This document shows positions 24,021-36,737 of a stretch of 64,000 bases of DNA, piece after piece (the first letter of the stretch is position 1; the number at the start of each line of letters is the position of its first letter). The position numbers were made by a program, and so were the translations under genes. This DNA is from Mixophyes australis. Lineage: Eukaryota > Chordata > Amphibia > Anura > Limnodynastidae. Location of the stretch: assembly GCA_036250195.1 (NCBI GenBank), contig JAVHZZ010000004.1:319758128-319822127 (forward strand). Direction: 5' to 3'. The notes beneath the pieces were generated by a model. That model was given only the letters and a program-made list of their open reading frames with translations, made no database searches and had not been told where the DNA came from.

Positions 24021-24180
24021 GTTCTTAAATTTGAATGTATGTATTTATGTGGGTTGGTTTGTTCCTGTGATTGTAATGGTGTTTTCATAAAATACTTCTT
24101 TGGGGTTAAGTTTCTGGTAAATTTATGTAGGTCAATGTAAGTTTGAAGTGTGTTCACATTTGTTGATTATTGGGTACAAA
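24021..24180 (-). pseudogene. Penelope-like element, N-terminal segment (part 1)
   Basis: Minus-strand translation reads RNLTPKKYFMKTP and then NPHKYIHSNLRTTSNLYPS, a PLE N-terminal pattern, and continues into 22142 once the solo LTR and one AGGTA copy are removed. It is the same decayed element as the pieces at 21957 and 17400. Confidence 0.65.
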
Positions 24181-24199
24181 CTTGAGCCATTTATTATGT

Positions 24200-24246
<47 letters not shown>
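24200..24246. repeat. (TA)n microsatellite
   Basis: Pure TA tract within the 5' part of the PLE relic. Confidence 0.95.
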
Positions 24247-24251
<5 letters not shown>

Positions 24252-24650
24252 TTCTGTTAGGTTAGTTTAGCTTAAGTTAAATATTCTTAGTTTGTCTGTG
24301 AAGTTAGTGGTGGTAGGTTCATAGTTTTCCGCATTTTATGCATTTCTTTAATTTAATCCCTCCTCTTGTTAACAATGACTGTCTTCTTCTTTGTGAGGGA
24401 ATTGCTGTTGCTTGAGGAGTCCCTGGTGAGGTATCCAGAATCTGACTTAGTCAGTAAAATTTAACCGAGGAGGAAGTTTCCAAAAGAGTTTGCGTTGTTT
24501 CAAGAGTGCCACTAAGGGTCACTAGTTCAGTGTCTTGTGTGTTTGATGTCATAGTTTCAGTATGGTTCTTATTGAGACTTGTACTGTTATTAGTGCAATC
24601 TGCTATCAAGATTCAACATCAAGCTGAATTTGAATTCTTGAAATCCTGTA
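24247..24650 (-). pseudogene. possible PLE 5' coding relic
   Basis: Broken minus-strand frames contain serine/threonine-rich text and a TN*EYLT*AKLT-like string (about 24300-24260) that could be the start of the PLE protein. The evidence is weak and mainly positional. Confidence 0.35.
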
Positions 24651-27600
24651 TTCCTGCATGTCCATGGGCAGAGTAATATGTCTTGTGAACTGGGATACGG
24701 ACCTTAAGAATGTTCATGAATTAAAGCTACTGACATCCGTGCTCCTTGACTCCTCAAGCTCTTCCATAAGAAATTTCCTTTAAAACTTTTTGTTGGGTGT
24801 TTAGGAGTGCACCCTTAAGTGAGGGTGCATTTACAGGGTCTGGGGTAAAGTGGTCTCTTCTCCAAGCGGTTCCCAATTTGTGTTCTGCAGTGGTTCCCAT
24901 CACTGAGCGACCTCGTCTTACCCTGTAGAAATATAGTTCCTTTTGAAACTGTGGTCATGTGACCACTGACCTCATCTTACCCGCTCAATTAAAATTACTT
25001 AGATTGTATAAAGCAGCCATACAGCCAAAAATATGAGTCAATGCACCTGGGGGTTTTCATAAAATTAATATTTTAAAGAATGATTTATCGGCAAGTTGTA
25101 ATTTATTGCTAATGTGGGTGTCTTAATAAATCATTGTAAAATGTTTTAAGAGATAAACAAGTCTCAATCAAGCAGTTTTTTAGGACAAAAACAAAAAAGT
25201 TGAAATGAATGAAGGGGGTGGTCCCAAAGGGGTGGTAGGCCAGACTTTGAAGTGACATTTTCACTATTTCCACCATGCCCTTGCCAAACCTGCAAAGGCT
25301 TAGCCAAACCATTTTACATGTTCAATTCCAAGATCTGCAATGAAGACTTGCTGAAGGTGTGCTTTTGTTAGTTGTGAGGTAGGTGCATTTGCACAATTAA
25401 ATATTAGATTTTTGACCAAAATATGCATATTAAAAAAACTGCTTCACAATAATAACTCTTTTCTCTTGTTTGAATTCTGAAAGTTAAACTTTTTATTACA
25501 CTATTGCTGAAAAAGTTCACTGCTATTTTCACATACATACATTTCTCCATAAAATTTCACAAATTTGATAATAGCAGTTCAGACCTTGCATAATTCAATA
25601 ATTATCTTATAGTGTGCGGCCAAAGTTTGAAACAAGCATTGTCCCTTATACAGCAGCACAGAAAATGCTGAAATTAAGTTAGCACTTCTCTCCACAGCCA
25701 GTAACAAATTAAACAACCTCCTCACTGTGACTCAGGAACAAAATTTAGGCAAAATGATGGAGAAGGGACAAGCTGTTATCCCTGATAATCTACCACACTA
25801 GCCAGGGCCAGTGTACAATTCCTACAAATCCAGTCCTGTCTTCATCAATCCAATGGAAGACAGAGAGTGAACAAATGGAAAAGAAATCAAAATTCCAGAT
25901 GAGCATGCCGATTCATGTATACACACCTACACAATTTACCACCAGATTTGTGATTGTCATCTGTCATAACCATCTGCTGAAATGATTGTGACTTCGTACA
26001 CTCTATATATATATATCTGTCTACTCTGCTGATAGTGAGTGCATACACACTTCCACTTTTGGATATGGACCATAACATTGTTTGGATATGGACCAGACAT
26101 CGTTCCATCGTTCATCAACAGATGCGATGGGCTTTGGTATGATAAAACATGTTCATGGGAGCATAAACATCTAACCAAACGATAGTTTATTGTGTGATCT
26201 GCTTGATAATTACATCAGTGTATACCCAGCTTTATTCTTCCCAGAGATGGGCACCCAACAAAAATATCGTCAAGATGTGTATGGCTAAAAATCTATTGCC
26301 AGGGCTGTCAAGAGCAACCTTGGAACCCCCATATGGCCGCTTCTTGGGCACCCCAATGCTGCACATGCAGACTTGGCAAAAACCATTGCTTCAGGTGCAG
26401 CCTAGTGGGTGTGACCACATGATTCCCCCCACCCCTATAGCCCACTTTTGAGCCATGGAAAAAGCCTCTGTGAACTAATAGGAAGTTTGAAAGTCTACAA
26501 TCCAGATCAAAAGGGGCTGTGATTGGGCTTGGATACTTTTACCCAACTGCCCTCTCTTTCTCTCCCCTGTCTTGACCTCTCATGAACTGTCTAATTTCAG
26601 GGTCTAGCATAACTAAAATGTACAAGAGTAGTGTGCATGTGAGGATACCAATGAAGACACCACTGAAAAAAACTAAATCTTTGTCCGTCTCATGTTTACC
26701 AATAGCACTTGAGTGATCCATAAGACTAATGAGAATACTCTGTAGACAGAAAGGAAGAATGGTTAACATTTTGTCTCAAATAAGAAACTTAATTTCTGGT
26801 GTAATTAAGACACTGCTTTTCAACAAAACCTTACACCAGTCATGAAGCATGGAAGTGGACAATTGAGGCTGCTTTTAGTCCTGAATAATAATAATTGAGA
26901 GAATAAGGATTTGTTATTATAGCCAATTATACAAGTCATTGGTAGGTTATCCATCTCTGCTCTGATGCACAAGAGAATGCAGTTCCGACAACACAACAAT
27001 GTAAAACACTAGTAAATCTACAACAAAATGTATAAGGCAGTAGAAATGTTATTTTCCAGATCAATCAAGTCAAAGTCCAGAAGTTAACTGAGCTGATATG
27101 CTGTAGCATGGCCTGAAGTAAGATGTCCATGTAAAACAGACAAAAAATTGAAGACATGTAGAAGGATCAGTGCGAAATTGATTAAAAGCCAAATTAATTA
27201 TTTGACCGAATTCATTTGCGTATTCTTCTTATCAATTATTAGGAAATAATAGATCCAGACTGATTCTAGATAAAATTATCAAATAAGGTGATGGGGATGT
27301 TTAGTTGTAGAATTAAAAAACAAAACAAAATTTTAATGAGACTATCAATTTTCACATTAACATTTTGTAGCTATTTTAGCAGAAATACAATTTGCTGTCT
27401 AAATTGTTTTATTGTTCAGTGAACATACACAAAATTTCAATTACATAAGCACAGAGTGGTTGATGAATATTGATGGCAGAACTCTGGATTAAGGATTAGA
27501 CTATTGAACAAAAAAAAAATTTCAATTTCAAATCTGAGAAATAACAAATTAAATTTAAATAGTGTAGCAAAAGGAGGGAAAAGTTTGAAATCTAGTCCTA

Positions 27601-28839
27601 CCCTTCATTAAAATTGCAACCAAAGAGATCTCTGGTCTGTGTATATAGAATGAACGGTCCTCATTTTTGTGCCTGCAATTTGTGGCAATATTTTTTAAAG
27701 GCACAGTCAACACATTCAACTATGATTGAAATTCTGGTTCTGAAATAATACAGATCCCAAAACCCAGTTGTTGTTGTTTTTTGTATATTTGTATCATTAA
27801 CAGTAACATTACTGTTAATAACTTTTCCATGGGATGATCAATAATTGCTAAGTGCTTTATGATGGAATGTCCTATATAGTTAAAATATTGTATCTACATT
27901 TAAAGCCACTCGATAAACAGATTTCTATAGATAAATGGATTGATGGGAAAAATCTGTCACTAATTGTCAAATGACCACATGTGTAATTGCTTTTGGCAAC
28001 ACATAAGGATCAATTTGGGCAGCATGCACTTCCTATATCCATCTTCCTGATAGCCCTATAAACTCACACATCCACCAATATAGGTCAATGTCTGACCAGA
28101 TTGTCTGTTTGAAAAGTTTAAAAGCTTAATCTATTTATCTATCTATCTAAATTAACACTACTTGCAAGCTACATGGTGCAATTATGTTATTTATAAGTTA
28201 TAGGTCTTTGTTTCCCAAGGGGATGAAAACCCTCAAACTCATTGTAATATTTAATGTGATTGTTCAGCAGCAGGAGGGTGTAACTGGCCAGAAAGGGCAT
28301 TCCGATGGGATCACATGATGCTCACATCCAATCCTGGGTCCCCTCTTCAGCCAGGTACACTCCACTGCTGCAGAGTCAACCAGCTGATTACTAGTTTCCA
28401 TATCTTTAAGGTATTTGCATTCCAATAACAAAATCCTTGAAGCATATACCCTGTTTGTGGGCATGAATCCCTTAGCCTGTGGTTCTGTTGCACATTTGTA
28501 CATTTTTGAGGTTAGTAGACTGTTGTGGAATCTATAAGCGTTATGTTCTAGTAAGGGAATATTGAAACCATTTAGTTATCCTCCTAAAAACAAAATACTC
28601 TTGTTCTTCAAGTCTAATCCTACTATTTTACTACAAATTTCTTGTCATAGCCAATCAGCAGTGCCTGTATACTAGAAGCACACACTGTGTCAGGGAGCTC
28701 AAATTGTTTGGATGTCGATTTGTCCTGGAAGTTTGAATTTCCTAGCATCAGGAGAATGATTCAGTGGAGACTCACTCTGCCAGCGAGAATAGCAGCTGTC
28801 ATTTGAATCCCCTGATGTCAGAGATTATGTGGTGGGGAC
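24651..28839. other. intergenic DNA without recognised features
   Basis: About 4.2 kb of AT-rich sequence. The part near 24800-25060 may belong to the PLE 5' terminal region but I saw no diagnostic motif. A short ATCT tract is at about 28130-28150. No ORF has a recognisable family. Confidence 0.45.
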
Positions 28840-28993
28840 CAAAGGCAAAACTAGCGCTTGTGACCCCGGTGCAGGGAAACGAGAAGGAGGAAAGTGGGGT
28901 CCAGAGCTCATTAGTTCCCCATGCAGCGGGTCCCATTATCTCCATGGGCCCCGGTGCACAGCACCAGCTGCACCAATGGTAGTTCCGCCACTG
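28840..28993. mobile_element. hAT-type non-autonomous element, 154 bp
   Basis: Ends CAAAGGCAAAACTAGC and (complement of the right) CAGTGGCGGAACTACC are imperfect inverted repeats. The 8-bp duplication GTGGGGAC is exact on both sides (28832-28839, 28994-29001). GC-rich non-coding interior. Confidence 0.85.
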
Positions 28994-29001
28994 GTGGGGA
29001 C

Positions 29002-30550
29002 GAGATAGCAGCAGTGTATAGACGTCTCGGCTTTCCATGACAAATAACAGGAAACGTGGTAACTTACACTGTTACAGGTACTTATTGGTATATCTAACTT
29101 AAGAAATAGAAGGTTGTAAGTATGTGTTGGTTTTCATAGTATGTATGTTAAAGGTATATCCCAATGTGGGTGACTAGTAAGACATTGCTACTATGTTACC
29201 AGAGTAAACTAATTCTCACTCTGAAGTCTTCTGTTTCTTTCTTGCAGTGTTTGCCAACAGTGTTGCAGGTTTGAAATAAATTTGCCTCAAGATCAAGGAC
29301 CTGATGTCTTTGTAAATTGGGGTCATAATAACACAATAACAATTTCAGGCACAAAGCTGTCAAAAACAGTTTGTCTTTCTCAGTGGTTATTTACTTTACA
29401 AAAGAAACAAAATAACCTTTTAAACCTAATGTAGTCAGTGGATTATATCATACATACATTATATCATGCAATGTCACGCATAAATGTCCTTTTAAGAAAC
29501 TACAGTCAATTTTATAAATGAACTACAGAACATAAGTGACTAGTTGTTTAGGGTTAGTGGAAAGTAAAATCAATTTATAAATGTAAGTCATTTCACAGTT
29601 CACCATGTAACAGCATATTCAGATATCAGTCCAATACATGCAATGCTTTAAAGACAATTATTTAAAACCATTACACTAAGCAGAACTTGATCTATAGTTA
29701 ATTTATTTTGGATACATTCTCTATTTTCCCCAGTTTGGTAATGACCTTAGCATTTCTCTCACAGATCTGTGTCCAATTACTTTGTGCTGGTGAGTGCTAA
29801 GAACTTCCTTGAAAAGGGCCGTGATGATATAATTAGAGACATTACACGTAATTGAACATGATTGCCAGTTTTTCCAAGACACAGTAAGAGGTTTTGGCAT
29901 CATGCTGCCAGCATATAGTTTCCTACCCAGATGAATAAATCAGCAAAATACTTATTGTTTGGATTGATCCTGCAGCTAACAGTGTCGCAATGTTGTCGTC
30001 TCAAGGAACTGACATTGCATTTTAACGTCTAAATGCCTATGCTATTTATTATACTACTAAAAAAATCTAATTTCTTCATCATATTTCTTTCTTGGAGAAA
30101 ATTAATATTGCACTTTTTCCTTTACCTTTCATACTGTTTGTTTGCTAATTTAAGCTTAGGCGGCTAATGAGAGGTTTCACAGTATGTGTAATTATTTGTA
30201 AATTCAAATTTGTTTAATTGATTCTCAAGCTCAAAAGGCTTGTTCCCATCTGATAAGTTCATTAAGACAGCAATTAATTTATTAATTGAGGCACATACTC
30301 AGCCAGTGCTAGCGAATGCTTAAACCCTCTGTAAGAATGCAGGCAGTGCTACTCTTGCTAAAAGAAAGCACAATAGAATAAACACATAAACAAGTAAAAT
30401 AATAAAAATAATAATAGAAAAGAACATTTTGTATTATTTTCTAACGTGACAACTCCTTCCTTCCAATAGGTGTTATGCCATTATTGAAAATTATGGCACC
30501 TGACAGTCAGTTTCAAAGAGATTACTTAAATAAGTATTATTTCTAGTATA
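29002..30550. other. intergenic DNA without recognised features
   Basis: AT-rich, nothing recognised. Confidence 0.5.
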
Positions 30551-30555
30551 CTGAC

Positions 30556-31988
30556 TGTCACGAACACGCTCCCAGCTGCAGTGAATTTGGGGTATTTGCT
30601 GTATGAGGTCACACACGATTTCAGCCCGCAGTCTCTCTCACCTATCACACTGGTTCTAGACCTACGGAATCGCCCCCAAACACAGCGCTCTCACACCCCC
30701 CAGACACTTCAAGGTTCAGCCACCACCTATTGGGTACGGGCAATAGGACCCCAATAAACTGTCCCTCACTGGCACACAGGCTTCTAGTTATCCCCAAACT
30801 AACAAGACCCACACCAGCACACACAGGGTTAACTCTTCACACCTCCAGACTGTTACACAAATGTAAATACAAGCACACACAGCTTGTTAATCAAATGTAT
30901 CCACAAATCACACACTGGCATTGCAAGGGTTATCCTGGTCGAGCAATCTCTCTTCTAAAAAGGCTAATGGATTCTTTAGAGTATCAAGGACACAACTTAT
31001 TAAATTATAGATTTAATATACAAAAAGTACAGGGCATACAGATAACAAAAATAATGAATAACAATTAATAAATTTGACATAACAAGCAAAAACAGTTTAA
31101 AATAAAAAGAATTACATTTAGATTTGCACTTACATGAATTGCATTCTGGCCAAGGGGATTTGGCTAAGAAGATGGACAGCTTATCAATGTAACTTGATTT
31201 CCCCAGAAGTCTGACAGTTTTTCCCCTCAGAACACAGATTTTTAAGCAAACACAAATGGGTTGGCATTCACAGGGGCAGTGTGAATGCTAATGTGGGGGC
31301 GGAAATGTCCCCTGGGTGTTACCTCAGGTTTGGTCAAACTATTCCTAAATTTTGACCTGTTGGTAATTCTTCACAGATGTATCTCAGAGAAATAACACCC
31401 CCCTCAATAAACCGGTCATAATCTCCCGCACGTTTAAATACCAAATATGATGAGATTACAACAATATCCAATCTCATCCTGGAATACATGTGACTATAGT
31501 TGTTCCCGGTGTAGTTGGTATCTATGTTTTAAGACCCTTGTGTGGTTTTTGCCCCTCAGTACGGAGTGGTATAAAGATTTCCCCAAAATATGAACTATGA
31601 CAACATTTTCCTTTGAAGGTCATATTTCTATATATCTTTATAGGCAGTCTTCAAACGCTATCTTTGTCTACAAGGATCCGACCTAGGCATATGGTTCTCC
31701 AATTTACAACCAGGAGTTAGTTTGTGTTTACACTACCTATTGAAAGGAAGTCAATTAGCTAGGGAAATACATGAGCAAATACAATGGATGTCTGTGATCT
31801 GCATATCTTAAGCTGGTCTCTGCACAAAGGGTTTGCCTAACTCAATTACCTCCTCCTGGGCTCATTTGGTCACACATTTATCGGAGTTGAAAATCAGGTT
31901 CATTTAGGTATTCATGCAAAGATTTATTTTGGGTCCTGACATCCAGTATTCTATTTCAGCATATCAGATTTATGCTCTCATCCTGACA
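30556..31988. mobile_element. solo LTR, family 1, second copy, 1,433 bp
   Basis: Begins TGTCACGAACACG and ends ATCCTGACA, flanked by a different 5-bp duplication, CTGAC (30551-30555 and 31989-31993). It aligns along its whole length with 10285-11659 in the same orientation, for example GTCACGAAC, GGTTATCC/GGGTTAACATGGTC, AATGTCCCCTG and CTGTGATCTGCATAT blocks. Separate duplications prove independent insertions. Confidence 0.85.
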
Positions 31989-32399
31989 CTGACTCATGGC
32001 AGTTCTCTGGCATGAGACTAAACTAGAATGTAAGATCCTCTGGTGTTAGTGGCCCATTGTAGAAGTAATATAGTTATTTCTCTTCTGCGGGCATATAGAA
32101 CCAGTTTGGTTTCTAAGCTAGTACACAATAATGGGAGAAATCAGGATGAAGAGGTATTACATCTAACCCACTCTTAGTGGAGGGCAATAAGACAACCATC
32201 CAGTATTAGGTCCAGAGTCATGTACCTCACAAGTCGCAGTGTAGACATAAAGAAAGAGTAAACGTTTTGTCTGTTCTTTACAATTTCAGAGGATTATTTC
32301 CTGAGCAACTTGGGGTCTTTGATCATCATCTCTTGATTGTATACAGTGGTCACTTGTTATAAGTTGATCAAGCCGAGTGTCTAGCATCCCAAGGGAAAG

Positions 32400-32710
32400 T
32401 AGAAAGATAGAGCCCTCCAATCAGCAGGTTACAGTTATAGGATGGCGGTTTCATATTGCTGTCAATTGAGGAAAGCGTCCATCTGTACTTAGCATTGTTC
32501 TTTTAAAGCTAATGGTTAGCAATATCTGCTCTATATGTCAGGATGACTGGTGTGAGATCTTGGTAAAGCTTGACAGTGTGGCCACTAACGGTAATAGCGG
32601 GTTACTTTCTACCATGCGCATCACTGATTTTTTTGGTCATCATGAAAGTGCCATATGGTGTCCCTTGGCTGTTCCTTCTCTTTGGACTTTGACAACGGGG
32701 AGACTAAAGC
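32400..32710 (-). pseudogene. L1/Tx1-type LINE ORF1 C-terminal fragment
   Basis: A minus-strand frame contains ITVSGHTVKLYQDLTPVILT (about 32590-32530) and NAKYRWTLSS (about 32500-32470), matching the C-terminal domain of L1-like ORF1 proteins. In these, a hydrophobic strand is followed by 'DLSP.TL..RA' and 'KYRW'. Stops and frameshifts are present. Upstream and downstream LINE parts were not recognised. Confidence 0.5.
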
Positions 32711-32719
32711 TACAGATTG

Positions 32720-33900
32720 CGAGCAAATGAAGAGCAAATGGTACAGGTTGCAACAACAGGCACATAAAAGGCTACAAAACCTGCATTAAGCTGAGCAAAA
32801 AGACATGGATCTAACAACACTTAAAACAAAATTTCAAGCTACTCTGCTAAATCTGCTTAAAAATACAAAATGATTAATGCAAAAACTGTACAAATTGTTA
32901 AAGCCTGATTATAAGTTTCACTAAACAGAATACAGGCAGTTTAGCAAAAAGATAAAAAGCTAGTTAAACCACACAACTGCATGAAGAAACATGCAGAGAT
33001 GTACTGTGGAACCAAAATCATATGAACCACACAAGTTAAGACAACATCATAACAATCTGTGTGCTACATGCAGGAGAGGGCATGGTCTGACAGCACGGCA
33101 ACACTCCCAAAAATCTGCAACAACATGTTTAAACACCAGAACAAGCAAATATTATGAATCAAGTGCTGCAGAAAGCACAACCAGTAGCAGCAGAGCAATA
33201 AACTATAAAAACTCCGCTAGCGGTGCAAACTCTGGAGTTTTTTACATTGTAGGATTACATGCCAGAATTAGTGGGAAAAAAATCACAGACGCCACCTGAA
33301 AGTACACATGGAAGAAGAAAAGCAGAAGTATGTATTGAGGCACTCCGGGATGTTTGATCACATTTAAATTCATCTATTTTATTGATATACATTAAAAGAC
33401 AATTTCATTGCTGGTTTCATAAAAAAACAAAAAGTGATATAGTGCAGTGATAAACTTGTGTGCAGTGGTTAAAATGCAGATTAACTGCAATTGCTTTGTT
33501 CTCTCATAAATTGCTCAATAAATAAACACCTTAATTTGTGTCTCATTTTCTTACTCTGCTATTATTATATCACATTGATGATCTTTGTTAGTCCTCTTTT
33601 ATATACTAATATATAATTTATTCATCATGTACAATAATACAAGAATGATCCTATAATACTATTATTTGCAGCTTAGTATCAGACTTTCACTAGCAATATG
33701 AAGTAGCTTCTCCCTGTAGGACAGGGATCAATATCCACTATCTCTGTAGTTTTAGTCATTTACCCATTGGTGTTATTATTATTAATAGCGATATGCTATG
33801 TGGCCATATCAATATACAGCCAAGAAATATAGTTCTATTATTATTATTATGAATCATTATGAAAGAAGGACTCAATTTAGCCTAATCAGTGGCTGTTATT
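32720..33900. other. A-rich non-coding DNA
   Basis: 32720-33300 is purine-rich with many AGCAAA and AAAGCTA words; the rest is AT-rich. The ORF at 32991-33299 has no recognisable domain. Confidence 0.4.
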
Positions 33901-33918
33901 ATGCAGCAGTATATAAGC

Positions 33919-33990
33919 TACAATGCCGTCCAGCCGGTTCAAGTAGTGAGTTGCTAGCTGCCTATGTCAGAACTGTCTAATGGCCACATA
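33919..33990 (+). repeat. ~70-bp direct repeat, unit 1
   Basis: CAATGCCGTCCAGC, then GAGTTGCTAGCTGCCTATGT, then GTCTAATGGCCA. Diverged copies at 34638-34708 and (partial) 34722-34770 lie on the other side of the foldback element at 34005-34542. Confidence 0.75.
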
Positions 33991-34004
33991 TACGGTGGTA
34001 GTCA

Positions 34005-34542
34005 GCATATCACCGCTAACTACCGTTACAAGACTTACCCCGACATCTTGACTCCGAACGTCTCCTTCCCGACGCAGTATCAATAACGACCGTTCTGCAA
34101 TGTGACTTGAATCAATCGCGATGTAGTAAGAAGCCGTTGCCACTTAATGATGTCAGTGTCAAAGGCGACGGTATAATCGCTGCTGTGAAGGGGGTAATGT
34201 AAGTATGCGGCAATGTACAATGTAGTTTACAAAGGCTTCTATATTGTACATCGCCGCATACTTACATTACCCCCTTCACAGCAGCGATAATACCGTTGCC
34301 TTTGTCACTGACGTCATTAAGTAGCGCCGGCTTCTTTCTACATCGCGAATGTCTCCCTCCCGACGCAGTATCATTGGCGACTGTTCTGCTATGTGACTTG
34401 AATCAATCGTGATGTGGTAAGAAGCCGTCGCCACTTAATGACTTCATTGCAGAACAGTCATCATTGATACTGCATCAGGGAGAAGACGTTCAGAGTCAAG
34501 ATGTCGGGGTAAGTCTAGTCGGGGTACTCAGCATTGATATGC
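34005..34542. mobile_element. foldback element with alternating inverted and direct arms, about 540 bp
   Basis: The outer ends are inverted repeats of about 100 bp; the best-conserved part is AAGACTTACCCCGACATCTT near 34029 and its complement near 34495-34515. Inside, the segment at about 34118-34222 has its complement at 34240-34350 (inner hairpin, loop about 18 nt). The segment 34050-34160 is then repeated in direct orientation at about 34350-34443. The arm order is therefore forward, reverse, forward, partial reverse. No coding capacity. Ends at GCATATCA/TGATATGC are my best estimate. Confidence 0.7.
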
Positions 34543-34637
34543 CGAACCTAACCCCATATATAGCATAGGTTAATAAGGGAGCTGGTAAAATACTGTTATC
34601 TAATAAGTATCATAAGGTGCAACAATAGCAAAGACTG

Positions 34638-34770
34638 CAATGCCATCCAGTAGACTCAAAATGTGAATTGCTAGCTGCCTGTATCGAACCTGTCTAGTGG
34701 CCATTGGTAGCTTAAATGAGGAGAGCAAGTGAATTACTAGCTGCCTATTAAGATCTAACTCGTGGCCATA
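34638..34770 (+). repeat. ~70-bp direct repeat, units 2 and 3
   Basis: 34638-34708 repeats the 33919 unit (CAATGCCATCCAG, GTGAATTGCTAGCTGCCTGT, GTCTAGTGGCCA). 34722-34770 repeats its second half (GTGAATTACTAGCTGCCTAT, CTCGTGGCCA). Confidence 0.75.
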
Positions 34771-34786
34771 GGATCAAGCAAGCAGA

Positions 34787-34812
34787 GAGAGAGAGAGAGA
34801 GAAAGAGAGAAA
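34787..34812. repeat. (GA)n tract
   Basis: Short GAGAGA run next to a PLE-like motif. Confidence 0.9.
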
Positions 34813-34827
34813 TACAAAGCAAACACT

Positions 34828-34855
34828 GACGCGCGTTTCGCTTGCTCAAGGCATT
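34828..34855 (-). other. PLE-type hammerhead-like motif
   Basis: Minus strand GAGCAAGCGAAACGCGCGTC is the GAAACGCGCGTC signature seen in PLE terminal repeats. It suggests that the surrounding 33.9-34.9 kb, with its tandem direct repeats, is a PLE terminal repeat. The CUGANGA box is not intact (CTTGAG). Confidence 0.35.
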
Positions 34856-34859
34856 GCTT

Positions 34860-36732
34860 GTGAAAAAGTTGAAATGAAAGCTGCTCCAGCAAAAATATAG
34901 TTTTATGTGAAAAATGAGAAATAGTAAAAAGAAGTAGAGAGTATGCCAAAAGCTAGAGCAAAATCAGTTGGTTTTGTACTAAAAGGAAGTGCAAAAGCTA
35001 CAATCTATGTGCCAAAATAAAGGATAAAACACTACAAGAGCTTTATCTAGAGCCAAGAGCAAAATCAACTGTTCTCTACATTTATATGCAGAGCAAAAAT
35101 GACAGGCTTTGTAACCATAAGTAGAGTAAAAGCTTTAATGTTTGTGCACAGACCTAGGAGTAAAAGCTATGAACTTACCTCCAAGACCAAAACTGCCTCA
35201 GTACCAAAAGCTAAGGGCACAACTACAAGCTTAATGCCAAGCCTAAAAACTATAATTCAAAATAAACCAACCTGTCATATGTTATTTTTTTACTTTGCAG
35301 AAAACAGTTTAGGACTTATCATGTAGCAAAAAGCTATATATCATGCGAACAGATGTGGGAGCAAAAATCTGATCACCCAGAACAAACTACAGTCCTTGTA
35401 AAAACAGACAAGGAAAGAACAACAGGCTTGATTACCACCACAGACATGACAAAAGCCATAGACGTTGATAATCGTCAGAGCAAAATCCTGTCTGCATACA
35501 TTTGCATCTTCTAAAGCTACAGTTCCAGGTCAGGTAAAAAGCTGCAAGTGATGTGCTAAGAGGCAAAACCAAAGTGGTAAATGTTGTACTTTGCCTCTTG
35601 GCTGTCGGTGCAATCATGCAAATATTAAAGGGGTAGTCTGTTTGCATTGCCAGTCACTCAATAGTTTTGGATGAACTATTGAAATGTATATACGTATGTA
35701 TTGTGAGGATTAATCTTGACTAAATGGTAAAGATGAATGTTAGCTCTTGTAACGTGGTAGTTGACTGGTCGGCCTTGAGACACCTTTTGGAGGTTTGCAA
35801 TCACTTAGGCACTAACAGGCTTTATTATACAAAGGATACAGTCAGAATAAAATTATTTTAAATTAACAAATACCAGTGGGTTCACCACACCACAAGGCTA
35901 CTAAAGAACCTTACCCTAAAAGAGCTATATTTACCGTATTTCTTGGAGCGATGATTTGCCGATTAGCCATATGGTCACTTCTTTACCCTAATGGTAAAAA
36001 AGTAACCAATGTTTTTCCACTTTTGGCAGGTGTACAAAGTGATGAGGTCTTTGGAGACTTGGAAAATCTGACTCACCAGCACTATCCGAGACTAGCTCAA
36101 AAGGAGCCGTAACCCCTACTCAGTACTGTCCCAAAGAGAAGACTCTTGTTGCTTATGTTTATTCCCAACCTTGTTCCCAGTGTGATGTGGTTTGACCAGG
36201 GCAGTCTATAACCCACCTGCCATGGACTGGTGCCTGCTCAACACCTAGTCGTCCCCAAGTCCTGTGAGTGGTTCCGGGCAGTCTAGCTGGACATGAAGCT
36301 GATTAATGGCTACCCATATTAGTGAATCTAGCAATAGCTAAGGAACCCACTTGGCAACATTTAAGAACAGTAAATTACAACATTTGAATCACATATAAAA
36401 CAATCAGCCAGTACATATTAATACTGCAAGCACTGGCTAAAGGGGATACCAAGTGGGTTTAACATTTATTGCTCAATGTACCCTGCATCCTGCTCTGGCC
36501 ACATGTATAAGTTCAGGTGTAATGTTTAAAAATATTACAGGAAGAGTATTAGATGTTGCAACAAAATTCAGAAAATGTAATTGAAAAAACAGCAGTAAGT
36601 AGATGCAAGCATGCTTGGAATAAACAGAGATCTGCAATGCAAATACACTCTTTAGTAGAATGGACTGACATCCATTCTTGCTGTCATATGCACAGCCCTG
36701 ATTTAATCTGAAAACTATATGACTGCTTATGA
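34860..36732. other. intergenic DNA, unidentified repeats possible
   Basis: 34900-35560 is A-rich with recurring AAAAGCTA and AGAGCAAAA words. 35700-36530 has moderately GC-rich patches that look like an old interspersed repeat, but I could not find ends or genes. Confidence 0.4.
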
Positions 36733-36737
36733 CTTGC

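Noticed and set aside
32991..33299. 102-residue ORF with a CxxC motif
   Set aside because: A single CATC pair in A-rich DNA with no domain or homology I can recognise.
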